Both the position numbers and the translations under genes were made by a program. Under the pieces are notes generated by a model. That model did not search any database. It had not been told where the DNA came from and saw only the letters and a program-made list of their open reading frames with translations. Positions 18,567 through 28,548 of a stretch of 64,000 nt of DNA are shown here, in pieces (position 1 is the first letter of the stretch; every line of letters starts with the position of its first letter). Location: the NCBI GenBank assembly GCA_016712625.1, contig JADJQQ010000003.1, forward strand, positions 62,001 to 126,000, given 5' to 3'. This DNA comes from Candidatus Competibacteraceae bacterium. GTDB lineage: Bacteria; Pseudomonadota; Gammaproteobacteria; Competibacterales; Competibacteraceae.

Positions 18567-19151
18567 TCCATCCAGGTCGTTGATCGACATAAAACCGGCA
18601 TTGTCGATCAACCGACCGGGCAGTTCGTCCAGTTTGCGCAGGAACGGGAAATCTTCCTTGCCGATCCCGACAAACTGCAGAAAGACCGGCTCACTGGACA
18701 GCGCGCGGATCACCTCGGCCGTGGCACCTCGATCCGCGTTGGCCCCATCGGTGATGAAGATCACGAACGCGGGAGCTGGTTGTGGGGCAGAGTATTTCTT
18801 CAATAGCAACCGCAAGGGGGGTGCATAGTTTGTCGCCTCTCGAATCTTGTACTGCGCAAGGATTACTCGTTCGACGTAGCCTTCGATCTCCTCTAGCGTC
18901 ACCACCAGCAGTTGGTAGGCGTTTGTGCCGAACAGCAAGAGGTCGATGCGGCCATCATCATCGAACGTGACCGCCAAACCGAGAATGCGCTCGATGGCGC
19001 GCTGAATGACGCCGGTCTTGTAAAGTGCGTTCATTGAGGCGGAAATGTCCAGCACCAACACCACCTGGGCGCGCCGGCCCTCCAGGCCGTGCTTGTTGGC
19101 CGCGAAGGCCGCTTTCTTGCTCAAATCAACGATGCGCTTGCGAAAATCCAT
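18477..19151 (-). CDS. vWA-domain protein (TerY/TerF-like)
   Basis: I chose ATG 19151 (MDFRKRIVDLSKKA...), preceded by a GGAGGGAG ribosome-binding site; the frame extends nine codons upstream. The 224-residue product is a single von Willebrand A domain with the metal site DISAS, a conserved downstream Thr region (TNYAPPLRLLL) and FITDGAN. It resembles cytoplasmic vWA proteins of the tellurite-resistance type. Its neighbour upstream is an FtsZ-like protein; published genome-context work has linked a family of FtsZ-like proteins to vWA proteins in a proposed membrane-remodelling system. Confidence 0.85.
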   Translation of the reverse strand: MDFRKRIVDLSKKAAFAANKHGLEGRRAQVVLVLDISASMNALYKTGVIQRAIERILGLAVTFDDDGRIDLLLFGTNAYQLLVVTLEEIEGYVERVILAQYKIREATNYAPPLRLLLKKYSAPQPAPAFVIFITDGANADRGATAEVIRALSSEPVFLQFVGIGKEDFPFLRKLDELPGRLIDNAGFMSINDLDGIKDAELYDRLLNEFPRWLTKAREKRILAL

Positions 19152-19311
19152 AGACAACGTCACTCCCTCCTCCCTCACTCAGCTTAACTGGGGACCTCTG
19201 GGCGAAATCTTCAGAGGCGCGGTTCCTTTTGGGGCAGCACGCGTCATCGCTCGCTTTGAGGGCATTCATCGGACCTAGGATTCTTTTCAGGCCGAGGCAT
19301 GATCCTACCCT

Positions 19312-20160
19312 TCACGACCTCATCGCGAATGCCGTGACCCGGATGAGAGATGTTTTGGCTGATTCCTGATCATCCGGCACACTCATCGCCCTCGTCACAG
19401 ATGCGGGAAAGGGCAATGCCTGGAATACGGCATCGATGTCTTCAAGATGCTTGAGGGTGAAATCCAGGCCCGCGCGAATCACCACCAGTAGTCCCCGACA
19501 CTGATTCGCGATAAATCCTTGCGCGCGCAGATTAGCCAAGACCGCATGGGCGGCGACCACCGGTTGGTCGTTAGGCGCACTGGCACTGCCCATCAACAGG
19601 GTCCGGGCCTCTCCCCGGCCGAACACGCCGGCGATATCGACGACATCGATGCAGATCAGACCGGCATTCAAGACCGGAGATAGCCAGTCGCTCGCCGCGA
19701 GCGCCAATCGTGAAATATCGTCAGGAACGGGATCACTCGGCCAGTCGAGCAAGCAATCACAGACCGCCCGAAGGCGTGGATCGAGCCGTACCGGTTCCCC
19801 GATCGGGGGTGGCAGGATGATGCCCAGCAGGAGGAACGGCCGGTCTCTTGCCAAACTCTGCTGGAGCATCCGCACCACCTCGGGGTTATGGTACTCCGCG
19901 CCGACAATAAGTATCCCCATGATGTCGCACCCTGAGAAATCCAAGTCAGGGACGGTCAGATCCCCGCTCTCAGTCCCCGCTTTTGAGCCGAACCGATCTC
20001 GCCATGCGGCGGGCTCATCACTGACGAGAAAGGGTATGGAGAAAAGGTCCAATCGTTGGTGAAGCTGACTAACCATCTCGCGGCCGCGTCGGCCCAAGCC
20101 GATCAGGGCGGCCGCTTCCCGCAGGGTGGTTTCGTCAAAAAGGATAGAAGGATCGCTCAT
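19312..20160 (-). CDS. FtsZ/tubulin-like protein lacking the GTP signature loop
   Basis: A 282-residue protein. The C-terminal half matches the FtsZ second domain: IDVVDIAGVFGRGEARTLLM, SAS...AAHAVLANL, GLLVVIRAGLDFTLKHLEDI and a final SLIRVTAFA, compared with DFADV...G.A, LVNI..G.DL and RVTVVATG in FtsZ. The N-terminal half starts IGLGRRGREM, but I cannot find the tubulin GGGTGTG loop. It may therefore not bind GTP in the usual way. It is followed by the vWA gene on the same strand about 160 bases downstream. The call rests on motif reading by eye. Confidence 0.65.
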   Translation of the reverse strand: MSDPSILFDETTLREAAALIGLGRRGREMVSQLHQRLDLFSIPFLVSDEPAAWRDRFGSKAGTESGDLTVPDLDFSGCDIMGILIVGAEYHNPEVVRMLQQSLARDRPFLLLGIILPPPIGEPVRLDPRLRAVCDCLLDWPSDPVPDDISRLALAASDWLSPVLNAGLICIDVVDIAGVFGRGEARTLLMGSASAPNDQPVVAAHAVLANLRAQGFIANQCRGLLVVIRAGLDFTLKHLEDIDAVFQALPFPASVTRAMSVPDDQESAKTSLIRVTAFAMRS

Positions 20161-20224
20161 GGGCAGAAGTCCGGTACGTGACAGGATTTAGGGTCTAAAC
20201 TGTTTCGTCGTTTCCATCCCTGAA

Positions 20225-20472
20225 ATGTTCATTGTTTCAAGCGTCCGCTCGCGCGCATGGTCTCCGACGCTCAGCAAATCGAAAACGTAAGAATCCTTGA
20301 AGGTTTCGCGGGCCAGGCCGAATTGTGGGGCCGGCAGACGTTCGGCGAAATGGTCGATCCGGGGTTTTTCGGCCTGCCGCTCATAAAGTCGGCTGTCGAT
20401 CTGGTGGGCCAGCACGTTGCGCGACCAGCCGTTTTCGATGGTCTTCCGGATATACCAAAGGGCCTTGGTATG
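20225..20472 (-). pseudogene. YhcG/DUF1016 fragment abutting the CRISPR array
   Basis: On the minus strand the frame reads ALWYIRKTIENGWSRNVLAH, then QFGLARETFKDSYVFDLLSV. This is the middle of a DUF1016 protein (compare WSRNILEMQIETR and LARESLKDPYRFDFLGL in the gene at 10321-11382). It has neither end and runs straight into the distal CRISPR repeat at 20473. It is probably a decayed gene into whose edge the array was placed. Confidence 0.75.
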
Positions 20473-23400
20473 TTCATAACTCCTTATAGGAATTTGTAAC
20501 GCCTTGCGGGCTGCGTTGCCGTTTTTTTGGTGTTCCTCATAACTCCTTATAGGAATTTGTAACGTGGGCACCGGCATTGCCGCAATGGGGTTAGCGACCC
20601 TCATAACTCCTTATAGGAATTTGTAACTTAGCGCCTCTGTAAACTCCGGCAATGAACAATCCGCTCATAACTCCTTATAGGAATTTGTAACAGGCGTGTC
20701 GCCGCTATCAACGCTAATCGCCATTGCCTCATAACTCCTTATAGGAATTTGTAACACATCAACACGGGAGCACGTCCATAAAGCCAAAGATCTCATAACT
20801 CCTTATAGGAATTTGTAACGAGTGTATCGAAGATGCAGGGCTACTCAGTATCAGTCTCATAACTCCTTATAGGAATTTGTAACGCAGCTTACCGGTTGCG
20901 TCGGTATCGCCGCTGTAGACTCATAACTCCTTATAGGAATTTGTAACACCCATGCCACCCATGACACCCGTGCTACCGGTAGACTCATAACTCCTTATAG
21001 GAATTTGTAACCTGTTAACCACTAGAAGCACGTCAACGTACCGCTATCTCATAACTCCTTATAGGAATTTGTAACTTATTTAGTGAGCCGTGGACTCACT
21101 CTGCCGCCGGACTCATAACTCCTTATAGGAATTTGTAACCACCTTGTAGATTCCCAACTCGCCCCTGACTGATAACCTCATAACTCCTTATAGGAATTTG
21201 TAACGGCCAGCTCGCGCGCGGCATCGGTAGCACGTTCGATCTCATAACTCCTTATAGGAATTTGTAACTTGCGCGCCTTGGGGTCAAGCTCGGCAAACTC
21301 CGGGCCTCATAACTCCTTATAGGAATTTGTAACGCGATGGATTCGTCGGTCTGCACCAAGGACAACTCCTCATAACTCCTTATAGGAATTTGTAACCCGC
21401 TGGCGCACCGCCGCCCCGGCTTCGATCGCGGCCTCATAACTCCTTATAGGAATTTGTAACTGTTGTGCCCTGGCCTGATCCGGCTCACTCATAACTCCTT
21501 ATAGGAATTTGTAACGGCGTCTCTCCATCCCTCAAAAAGCCGCCACGTTATCTCATAACTCCTTATAGGAATTTGTAACTTGCTTGAGTGCGACCCTCTC
21601 CAACCGATCTTGCTCCTCATAACTCCTTATAGGAATTTGTAACGCTAGAACACTGCCGCCGTGACCTAAAAGCCCCCTTGCTCATAACTCCTTATAGGAA
21701 TTTGTAACACGTGATGGAAAAGCCTGGTGGACCGCGCCCTTTACCTCATAACTCCTTATAGGAATTTGTAACCACTTGCACCGTATGCGCCGCACTGACC
21801 ATCAGCGGCTCATAACTCCTTATAGGAATTTGTAACGCGCATCAATGCCGGTACCTGTCATCGAGCAGACTCCTCATAACTCCTTATAGGAATTTGTAAC
21901 GGTGAATCCCGCCATCGGGCAACACCTCAAGGAGTCCTCATAACTCCTTATAGGAATTTGTAACTCAAGCCCTCCTTTGACGACATCAACCGGAGGCTGC
22001 CTCATAACTCCTTATAGGAATTTGTAACTTGGCGTTTTCGTTAAATACCCGAACACCGGGAATCTCATAACTCCTTATAGGAATTTGTAACGGCCGACGA
22101 TTGAAACGCTGCGCGCGTTCGAACCGTCTCATAACTCCTTATAGGAATTTGTAACCTGAACCGTTGGGACTTTGGTTTCAAGGAACTGTCCCTCATAACT
22201 CCTTATAGGAATTTGTAACATCGAGCGGATCGTATGATACAGGCATGGAAACCCTCTCATAACTCCTTATAGGAATTTGTAACCTTGATTGAGCACGCCT
22301 TCCCAAAGCGCCTGATCCGCTCATAACTCCTTATAGGAATTTGTAACTTGCCTCCGCCCATCAACACCGGGTCGATCCCTTGCTGCTCATAACTCCTTAT
22401 AGGAATTTGTAACGTCTGGCTTTTGGAAGCCAGACTGCGCCATACATCTCATAACTCCTTATAGGAATTTGTAACCGGCGTCCTCGGCGACCTCAATCCC
22501 GTCCAGGCCGTCTCATAACTCCTTATAGGAATTTGTAACTCCTTTAACGGCCATTGGCCGATGTGGATGACAAGCCTCATAACTCCTTATAGGAATTTGT
22601 AACCAACAGGTGGCCGCCGTGGGTGCTGGGGTGGTTTTCGCTCATAACTCCTTATAGGAATTTGTAACTCGAAATGATCCGGACGCCGCTGCATTGTTGG
22701 GCCACTCATAACTCCTTATAGGAATTTGTAACGCGCGCTGTTGCTGTGGCAGCGACCAGAAGCGGCCTCATAACTCCTTATAGGAATTTGTAACCCCTTC
22801 CATCAAAGCGGGAGCCAGCGTCACCTGGACCTCATAACTCCTTATAGGAATTTGTAACTTCGATTTAAGGTGCCATGAATCCATGGCAATAGGCTCATAA
22901 CTCCTTATAGGAATTTGTAACGGATTTGGCCCTCCTTGCCGACAGCGCGCTGGCGGACCTCATAACTCCTTATAGGAATTTGTAACGAGATCGACGCCGG
23001 GGACCGCGCGCGTTTCCTGCTCTCATAACTCCTTATAGGAATTTGTAACTCCGTACCTGCAAGTCCTCGATACACACCATCGCGTCTCATAACTCCTTAT
23101 AGGAATTTGTAACATGCGCCCCGGTCGCCAGTGCATCCCATATCGCTTTCTCATAACTCCTTATAGGAATTTGTAACGCGTCCACGCATACGCCGCCTGG
23201 TTCCCCGTCAGCCCTCATAACTCCTTATAGGAATTTGTAACCTCTCGGTGGGATTCTCGTTGCTGGTGAGCTTCACCTCTCATAACTCCTTATAGGAATT
23301 TGTAACCTGGCGTGCCGCACCTCAATCGTCCAGGCCGTCTCATAACTCCTTATAGGAATTTGTAACCCCTTAACACTTGCCTGTGGGCGTCAACACTCAT

Positions 23401-23922
23401 AACTCCTTATAGGAATTTGTAACGGGGGCTTTGGGCGCGGGGATGGAATCCTCATAACTCCTTATAGGAATTTGTAACGGGACACTCATCGGCGGAGCGC
23501 TTTTATTTCTCATAACTCCTTATAGGAATTTGTAACCTGGATGACGGTAGGTCGGGATGGGTAGGGTCTGGATGCTCATAACTCCTTATAGGAATTTGTA
23601 ACGCGATGAAGACGGCGCAAGTCGCTCACTCGGTTACTCTCATAACTCCTTATAGGAATTTGTAACCTAAATGGCACCACCCTCCTGGGCGTGATCGACC
23701 ACCTCATAACTCCTTATAGGAATTTGTAACTTTTGTATTCCCCTGCCTGTATAAAGGCGGAAAGCTCTCATAACTCCTTATAGGAATTTGTAACCGCATC
23801 GAGCACGGCCAATGACGCCAGCAGCATGGCCTCATAACTCCTTATAGGAATTTGTAACGCCCAACTCGCGGACCTACATCGACGAGACCGGCGCCTCATA
23901 ACTCCTTATAGGAATTTGTAAC
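20473..23922 (-). CRISPR. Type I-D CRISPR array, 55 repeats
   Basis: I count 55 copies of a 28-bp repeat with 54 spacers mostly of 35-37 bp (a few shorter, 27-32). In transcript orientation the repeat starts GTTACAAATTCC and ends TATAAGGAGTTATGAG; the core TCCT-ATA-AGGA can form a small hairpin for Cas6. The copies are essentially identical. The first, at 20473, has a changed first base (T for C on the plus strand), marking the leader-distal end. The leader lies on the right, next to cas2. The spacers at 22476-22511 and 23307-23338 share a diverged 3' half. Confidence 0.98.
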
Positions 23923-24076
23923 CCTAGAAAAAAATAAAGAATATTGAAAAAACTCCCTTATAAATATTGCTTTTTTTCTTTAAAATGCTTGGAGAATATA
24001 GGTAAAGAAACTTCGTTCACCCGGTTGGATTACTTCAATCAAGATCGAAGTTGCTGTGCCTTCAAGCAAAAACTCA
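23923..24076 (-). promoter_or_regulatory. CRISPR leader
   Basis: About 150 bp between the last repeat and the cas2 stop. It is markedly AT-rich (runs such as GAAAAAAATAAAG and CTTTTTTTCTTTAAAA on the plus strand), unlike the rest of the window, as expected for a leader that carries the array promoter and the site of spacer integration. No other gene fits here. Confidence 0.75.
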
Positions 24077-24379
24077 CTACAAGATACTAAAATCACATCG
24101 ATGCTCGTCAGATTTTTGGCGCTGTGTTTCTCCTTTTCCCGAAATATTTTTTGAAATATGGATAACCTGTACATTATGTCGATTCGCGGATGTGACTTCA
24201 GTTACTCGATCACCTGGAATCATCAACTGGCTTAATTCCCGCCGAAGCTCAATCGCTTTGGCTTCGGTAATATCTCCCGAAAATACAGAATACTGGTCAT
24301 GAATGAGATAGCGACGCAGCAGTTTCTTAAATTTTTCAGTACGTTTCGCCTCCACATCGTAGGTCATCAACATATACAC
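24077..24379 (-). CDS. cas2: Cas2 endoribonuclease/integration subunit
   Basis: A 100-residue protein with the Cas2 ferredoxin fold start MLMTYDVEAKRTEKFKKLL, containing the metal-binding Asp of YDV. It would bridge two Cas1 dimers during spacer integration. The start is either GTG 24379 or ATG 24373. It follows cas1 with a gap of a few bases. The last 15 or so residues are basic and variable. Confidence 0.92.
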   Translation of the reverse strand: MYMLMTYDVEAKRTEKFKKLLRRYLIHDQYSVFSGDITEAKAIELRRELSQLMIPGDRVTEVTSANRHNVQVIHISKNISGKGETQRQKSDEHRCDFSIL

Positions 24380-24382
24380 AAT

Positions 24383-25354
24383 TCATACTCGACGTTTAAA
24401 AGAATTATACTCCACAACCCCTAATAGATGACGCTCGATAGCTAAACCTTCCCGGTAAATCCATTCCCGGAAACTGCGGCCCTGATAACTCTCTTCAAGG
24501 CGTGCGGCAAATTGCTCGGCCACCCGTCGCCGACCGACATCTGTCAAAAGACAAATACCCTCATGCTGATCAAACCAGTTATCATCCACCATCCGTCGCC
24601 GGATCAATCGAAAAATCAGGGCATCCACCAAAACCGGCTTAAAGGGTTCAGCCAAGTCCAAACTTAATGATGACCGGCCCGCTGTGAGCGGGCTATGCAG
24701 CACACTGAAGGTCTCTTCCAGATGCGTTTTGAAAACTTCATGACGCACAACGGTATAGGTCAGTTGATTGAGAAACGAGAGCAGGCAATTGATCTGATTA
24801 TTGGGGGGCCGCCGAACGCGAGGGCCAAAATCCAACGCGGGATCAATCAACTTCCAGGCCGCGTAGTAACTCTGATGGATCGTCCCCTCAAAGCCCATCA
24901 GAGCCGCTGTAGTTTTTGCCTGTGGCAGTTCCTCCATCAGCCGCGCTATTTCATCAATAACGGGTTGTAACGAGATATGACCACGATAGCGATAGTACAA
25001 CAGGTTGGCGCGAAGATTGTGAATCGCACCTTCGACTATTTCACGCGCCAGCGATAAGCATTGTGCTTTATTCAGTAGTAATTCTGCCTGCGCCAATTTA
25101 ACCCGACCTGCCGGATTTTGATCTATCGGCTCAAATGAACCTTTAAAATAACCGTAGTAATCAAAGATGGACACCCGAACGCCATGCTTGCCGCATAAAG
25201 TCAATAAGCGGGTGTTTAAGCTACTGTCAGCCAACAAGACTAAATGACCGATTTTCTCAATCGGTAAAGCGCGAGTTTTACCCTCCAGCGTGACGGCCAG
25301 GGTGTTTTCACGCTGTCGTAGTTTTGCCTCGCGAGACACAAATAAAGTTTCCAT
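24383..25354 (-). CDS. cas1: Cas1 integrase
   Basis: I chose ATG 25354 (METLFVSREAKLRQRENTL), which has a GAGGGA site upstream and fits the family start; a longer frame begins at 25399. The 323-residue product has the N-terminal beta domain (HLVLLADSSLNTRLL, VRVSIFDYYGYFKGSF) and the helical catalytic domain with LMGFEGTIHQSYYAAW, whose Glu is a metal ligand. It also has an NQLTYTVVRHEVFKTHLEETF stretch with conserved His and Glu. It catalyses spacer integration with Cas2. Confidence 0.95.
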   Translation of the reverse strand: METLFVSREAKLRQRENTLAVTLEGKTRALPIEKIGHLVLLADSSLNTRLLTLCGKHGVRVSIFDYYGYFKGSFEPIDQNPAGRVKLAQAELLLNKAQCLSLAREIVEGAIHNLRANLLYYRYRGHISLQPVIDEIARLMEELPQAKTTAALMGFEGTIHQSYYAAWKLIDPALDFGPRVRRPPNNQINCLLSFLNQLTYTVVRHEVFKTHLEETFSVLHSPLTAGRSSLSLDLAEPFKPVLVDALIFRLIRRRMVDDNWFDQHEGICLLTDVGRRRVAEQFAARLEESYQGRSFREWIYREGLAIERHLLGVVEYNSFKRRV

Positions 25355-25365
25355 CCAGCTATCCC

Positions 25366-25917
25366 TCAACCGTAGCCGCAAAAAGAGGCCAGTGAACAAC
25401 TCTCACACAGCGCAATCCGTTTCGCCTTAGGCACCTTGCTTTGCGCCGCCAATGCTTCCAACCGTTCGGACGCCTGCCACAAGCGTTCCAAGCGTTCCGG
25501 CGTCAGCGGTACTTCACGCTGGCGGCGATTGGATAAAATGGTCGTGACCGCCCGCCAGGTTTCACCGCTGGCGATCGAGAGCATCACCGCATAAAAGGCA
25601 GTCTGGTCGCTCACCGCATCCACGGCGCCCGCTGTCCCTTTGCTCTCGTAAACAATCTTTGCCACCCAATCAATCCGATCTGGCGCCAGACCGAATAAGC
25701 CGGCAACTGAATGATCGCGCAGATGGCTGGTGCTGTGCCGGGCAGTACCGATTTGCACCCGTTCGTTCCAGTGCGCAAAGTTGACGCTGTGTAGATACAT
25801 CCACGCCCGCCGCTCGCACAGCCCGACATGCTGAAAATGCAAGCCGTGCAAACCCAGCCGCTCGACCCGTTCACCAAATGCCGTTGCTTGCGGCCATTGA
25901 AAAAACATCTTCATCAC
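25366..25917 (-). CDS. cas4: Cas4 exonuclease (Fe-S, PD-(D/E)XK)
   Basis: A 183-residue protein. GLCERRAWMYLH supplies the first Cys of the Fe-S cluster and CESCSLASFC supplies the other three. The nuclease core is DRIDWVAKIVYESKG...DQTAFYAVML. It trims prespacers and selects PAM during adaptation. The start lies inside the end of cas3' (47-bp overlap), so the two genes are coupled. Confidence 0.92.
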   Translation of the reverse strand: MMKMFFQWPQATAFGERVERLGLHGLHFQHVGLCERRAWMYLHSVNFAHWNERVQIGTARHSTSHLRDHSVAGLFGLAPDRIDWVAKIVYESKGTAGAVDAVSDQTAFYAVMLSIASGETWRAVTTILSNRRQREVPLTPERLERLWQASERLEALAAQSKVPKAKRIALCESCSLASFCGYG

Positions 25918-27898
25918 CGGGCACCAACCCCGTCATTTGCACCAACTTTTCGGCAGCCGCCATCGCTTCGGGATCGCTATCCCAGGCCATGCCCTCGCCA
26001 CCGCGCCTTTCCCGCAACAGGCGACACCAGGCATCGACCAATTCCCCATTAACCGTTAATCCCTGACCGTGTGGTGTATTGGGGAAATAGAATGTCGCGG
26101 TCCGCTTCACCCGCTTGCGTTCCTGAGGGTCCAGCAGATAGTCGTCCAGATCGCCAAAAATTCGGATTTCGTCCTTTCCATCCGCACCATACTGTTGGTG
26201 GCCGCGATCAAGTATGCTGGTCTCCCGCGCCAGCCAAAGCTGTTCAACGTCCATGACATGGCCATCACCTTGCACGATGCGTATCCGCAAACCGATATCA
26301 CGCAAGCTATACGCCTGTTTTTCAAAGCGGTCGCACCAGGCTTTGGCGCTCTGGCCATACATCCGATGGCTTTCCAGTCGCCGCACGGTTTGCAGGCATC
26401 CATAAATCGCCCTAGCGCTGGCGGGCTGGTATTGCAACAGCAGAGTCTTGCGCGGCCCTTGGTTACTTTTGTGCTTCAGCAGCGCATTCCAATACAGACC
26501 AGCGGTATACACAGCGCGATTGGACAGTTGTCCGAAATAGCGTGGCTTGCTTTCGTCGGCGGTCTGAAAATGGCGCTGGGTTTCTTGGCTCAGCATGGTG
26601 GTCAGCTCGGCAATGCTGAGCCGCTGGCCCTGATGCGCCGCTACCCAATCTCGCAGGGTCCGCACCCAGTTGTTGCGACCATTCGCCATCGCCTCATCCA
26701 CTCGCACCCACACCTGCCCATCGGCACCCCGGCGGGCGGCGCGACCATAGCGTTGCAAGAAACTCAGGGGTGCAAAGCCGGGTTCCATGAACATCACCTG
26801 AGCCGCCCGGAAGGTGACGCCCACTTCCACGCTGGCGGTGGCGATCAGTATGGAAAATTGATCCGGATTCTGTCGCCGTCCGACCTGAAATCCAGCAGCG
26901 GCGATGCCTTCCTGTCGGCGACTATCATCAATGCTGTTGATCACCAACACCTGTTGACGGGGAATGCCGACCGCATCAAACACCATTCCGAGTTCTGGTA
27001 ATTCCCGCCGCAGATCAGTGATTTTGTTGTAGATCAGCACCACCTGTCGGCCCGCCGCTACCTCGGTGGCCACGGTGGCCTGCTGCGCGGCCACCAGTTC
27101 CGCCAAGGAGGCCGCATCACTGAGCCGTAACACCACATCGCCATGCAAACATCGGCTCCGGTCAGGGTCGAAATCCGCCTCAACGGTTTCTTCCAGTTCG
27201 GCAATCTCGGTTTCGGGGATTTCCAGCTTTGCTAAAACCGGCTGAATCGCTAGCGGTGTCGCCGATAGAAAGCTGACTTTGGCACGACCGATGCCCACCG
27301 CTTCCGGCGTGGCCCGACTGACCAGCCGGGCGCACAACGCAGCCAAGCCAAAGCCACGGGCATCGATGGTATGAAATTCATCGAACACCACCTGATCAAA
27401 TTGATGCAGGAAGTCGATGATGCCTAATGCTGCCTGACCGGCGGCCTGAGACCGTTGCAACAACAGGTTACTGACCACTTCCGGCACCGCAAAGATGATT
27501 TCGCCACCGTCGCGGGTATCGTCCAAGCCCTGCATCTGCCGCAACCGATAGCCCTTGATCGAGAGCGTGGGGCGCTGGTCGCGCAACAGGGCGCTCTGGT
27601 CAGAACTCCAGATGGCGACTTTGTTTTCCGCCTGAGTGACCGGCCATTTGCAAGTCTCCACCAAGTCCCGAACGAAGCTGGCCGCCAGATTTTGCGCCAG
27701 CCTTCGGGTGGGTACGATGAACAGTACCCGGTCCCCGCGGTCGGCGACCGCTCGCAAAAAGGCATAGCTTTTTCCCGCGCCGGTCGGCGCTGAGGCGATT
27801 CGAATCCGGCGCGGGTCGTTGAGTAAGGCGCTTTGCAGCGGCGATAGCTTTGTTTCAGGGTCGTTGGGTACGGCGTGACGGACGATGGTCAGTTCCAT
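25871..27898 (-). CDS. cas3: Cas3' helicase (type I-D, no HD domain)
   Basis: A 675-residue SF2 helicase. Walker A is SAPTGAGKSYAFL near residue 40, followed by IVPTRRLAQNLAASF, motif II VFDEFH near 171, SATP, and a motif VI RYGRAARRGADG. There is no HD nuclease domain at either end, as expected for type I-D, where the HD domain sits on Cas10d. It starts with ATG overlapping the end of csc1 and runs into cas4. It unwinds target DNA after recruitment by the effector complex. Confidence 0.93.
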   Translation of the reverse strand: MELTIVRHAVPNDPETKLSPLQSALLNDPRRIRIASAPTGAGKSYAFLRAVADRGDRVLFIVPTRRLAQNLAASFVRDLVETCKWPVTQAENKVAIWSSDQSALLRDQRPTLSIKGYRLRQMQGLDDTRDGGEIIFAVPEVVSNLLLQRSQAAGQAALGIIDFLHQFDQVVFDEFHTIDARGFGLAALCARLVSRATPEAVGIGRAKVSFLSATPLAIQPVLAKLEIPETEIAELEETVEADFDPDRSRCLHGDVVLRLSDAASLAELVAAQQATVATEVAAGRQVVLIYNKITDLRRELPELGMVFDAVGIPRQQVLVINSIDDSRRQEGIAAAGFQVGRRQNPDQFSILIATASVEVGVTFRAAQVMFMEPGFAPLSFLQRYGRAARRGADGQVWVRVDEAMANGRNNWVRTLRDWVAAHQGQRLSIAELTTMLSQETQRHFQTADESKPRYFGQLSNRAVYTAGLYWNALLKHKSNQGPRKTLLLQYQPASARAIYGCLQTVRRLESHRMYGQSAKAWCDRFEKQAYSLRDIGLRIRIVQGDGHVMDVEQLWLARETSILDRGHQQYGADGKDEIRIFGDLDDYLLDPQERKRVKRTATFYFPNTPHGQGLTVNGELVDAWCRLLRERRGGEGMAWDSDPEAMAAAEKLVQMTGLVPGDEDVFSMAASNGIW

Positions 27899-28539
27899 GT
27901 CGCGACCTCCGCCGCCGCATCCGCCAGCGGCAGCATCGGCGTCAATTGCAAGCCGTGCAATAAGTAGCGTTCGACCGGTAGCTCCCGTCCAAACAGCGCG
28001 GCAGTCGCCGCGTTTAGCCGCACGGTCGCCGGCCGCTCCTCGGTATCGGGGGGTTCGAGCTTGACCATGCCGTTACGGTGCAGGCCCACCCGTATCACCA
28101 GTTCGCGCTGGCCGGTTTCCTGAAAGGGGTCCAGGCCAAAGACCGCACTGTAGAAAACCTGCTGAGGTGGTACTTCCTGCACCAGAAAATGATCTTTTAG
28201 ATTGCCACTGCTGGTAGCTTTATGCACTTTCTCCTTAAAACCCGCTTCTCCATCTAAATTAAGGCGGCATGAGCGAGGTGATAGCAACCGCGGCTCCGTG
28301 GTGAGTAAGACAGCGGTACGAAACGGCATCGCCGCCAGATGCCGCCGGTAATCTTTGGCGGGTAGGGCAACCCGCGCCGCCATCATGCCCAGACTGGACG
28401 CCAGCGCGAAGGCCAGCGCCCGATCACCGATGATCTCCGGCAGGGTGGCAGTCCCACTTTGCACCATCAGGGAGTGGTAGCAAAACGGGGTCAGGGTGGT
28501 CGCTTTCAATAGCGTGGCGTGCATGAGCATCGCATCCAT
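27889..28539 (-). CDS. csc1: Csc1 (Cas5 of type I-D)
   Basis: A 216-residue protein with the Csc1/Cas5 layout: a first strand of the type MHATLLKATTLTPFCYHSL, a VLLTTEPRLLSPRSCRLNL segment, and a C-terminal VERYLLHGLQLTPML. It would bind the crRNA 5' handle in the Cascade-like complex. Several ATGs cluster at the start (28539, 28530, 28524), and any of these could be used. It is placed between csc2 and cas3', as in other type I-D loci. Confidence 0.85.
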   Translation of the reverse strand: MDAMLMHATLLKATTLTPFCYHSLMVQSGTATLPEIIGDRALAFALASSLGMMAARVALPAKDYRRHLAAMPFRTAVLLTTEPRLLSPRSCRLNLDGEAGFKEKVHKATSSGNLKDHFLVQEVPPQQVFYSAVFGLDPFQETGQRELVIRVGLHRNGMVKLEPPDTEERPATVRLNAATAALFGRELPVERYLLHGLQLTPMLPLADAAAEVATWN

Positions 28540-28548
28540 TCAATCGGT

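Noticed and set aside
21252..23090. Short frames reading through CRISPR repeats (peptides with LQIPIRSYE)
   Set aside because: The repeated peptide is just the translated repeat; the array is not coding.
26069..27001. 310-residue open frame on the plus strand
   Set aside because: Antisense to cas3', which has all helicase motifs.
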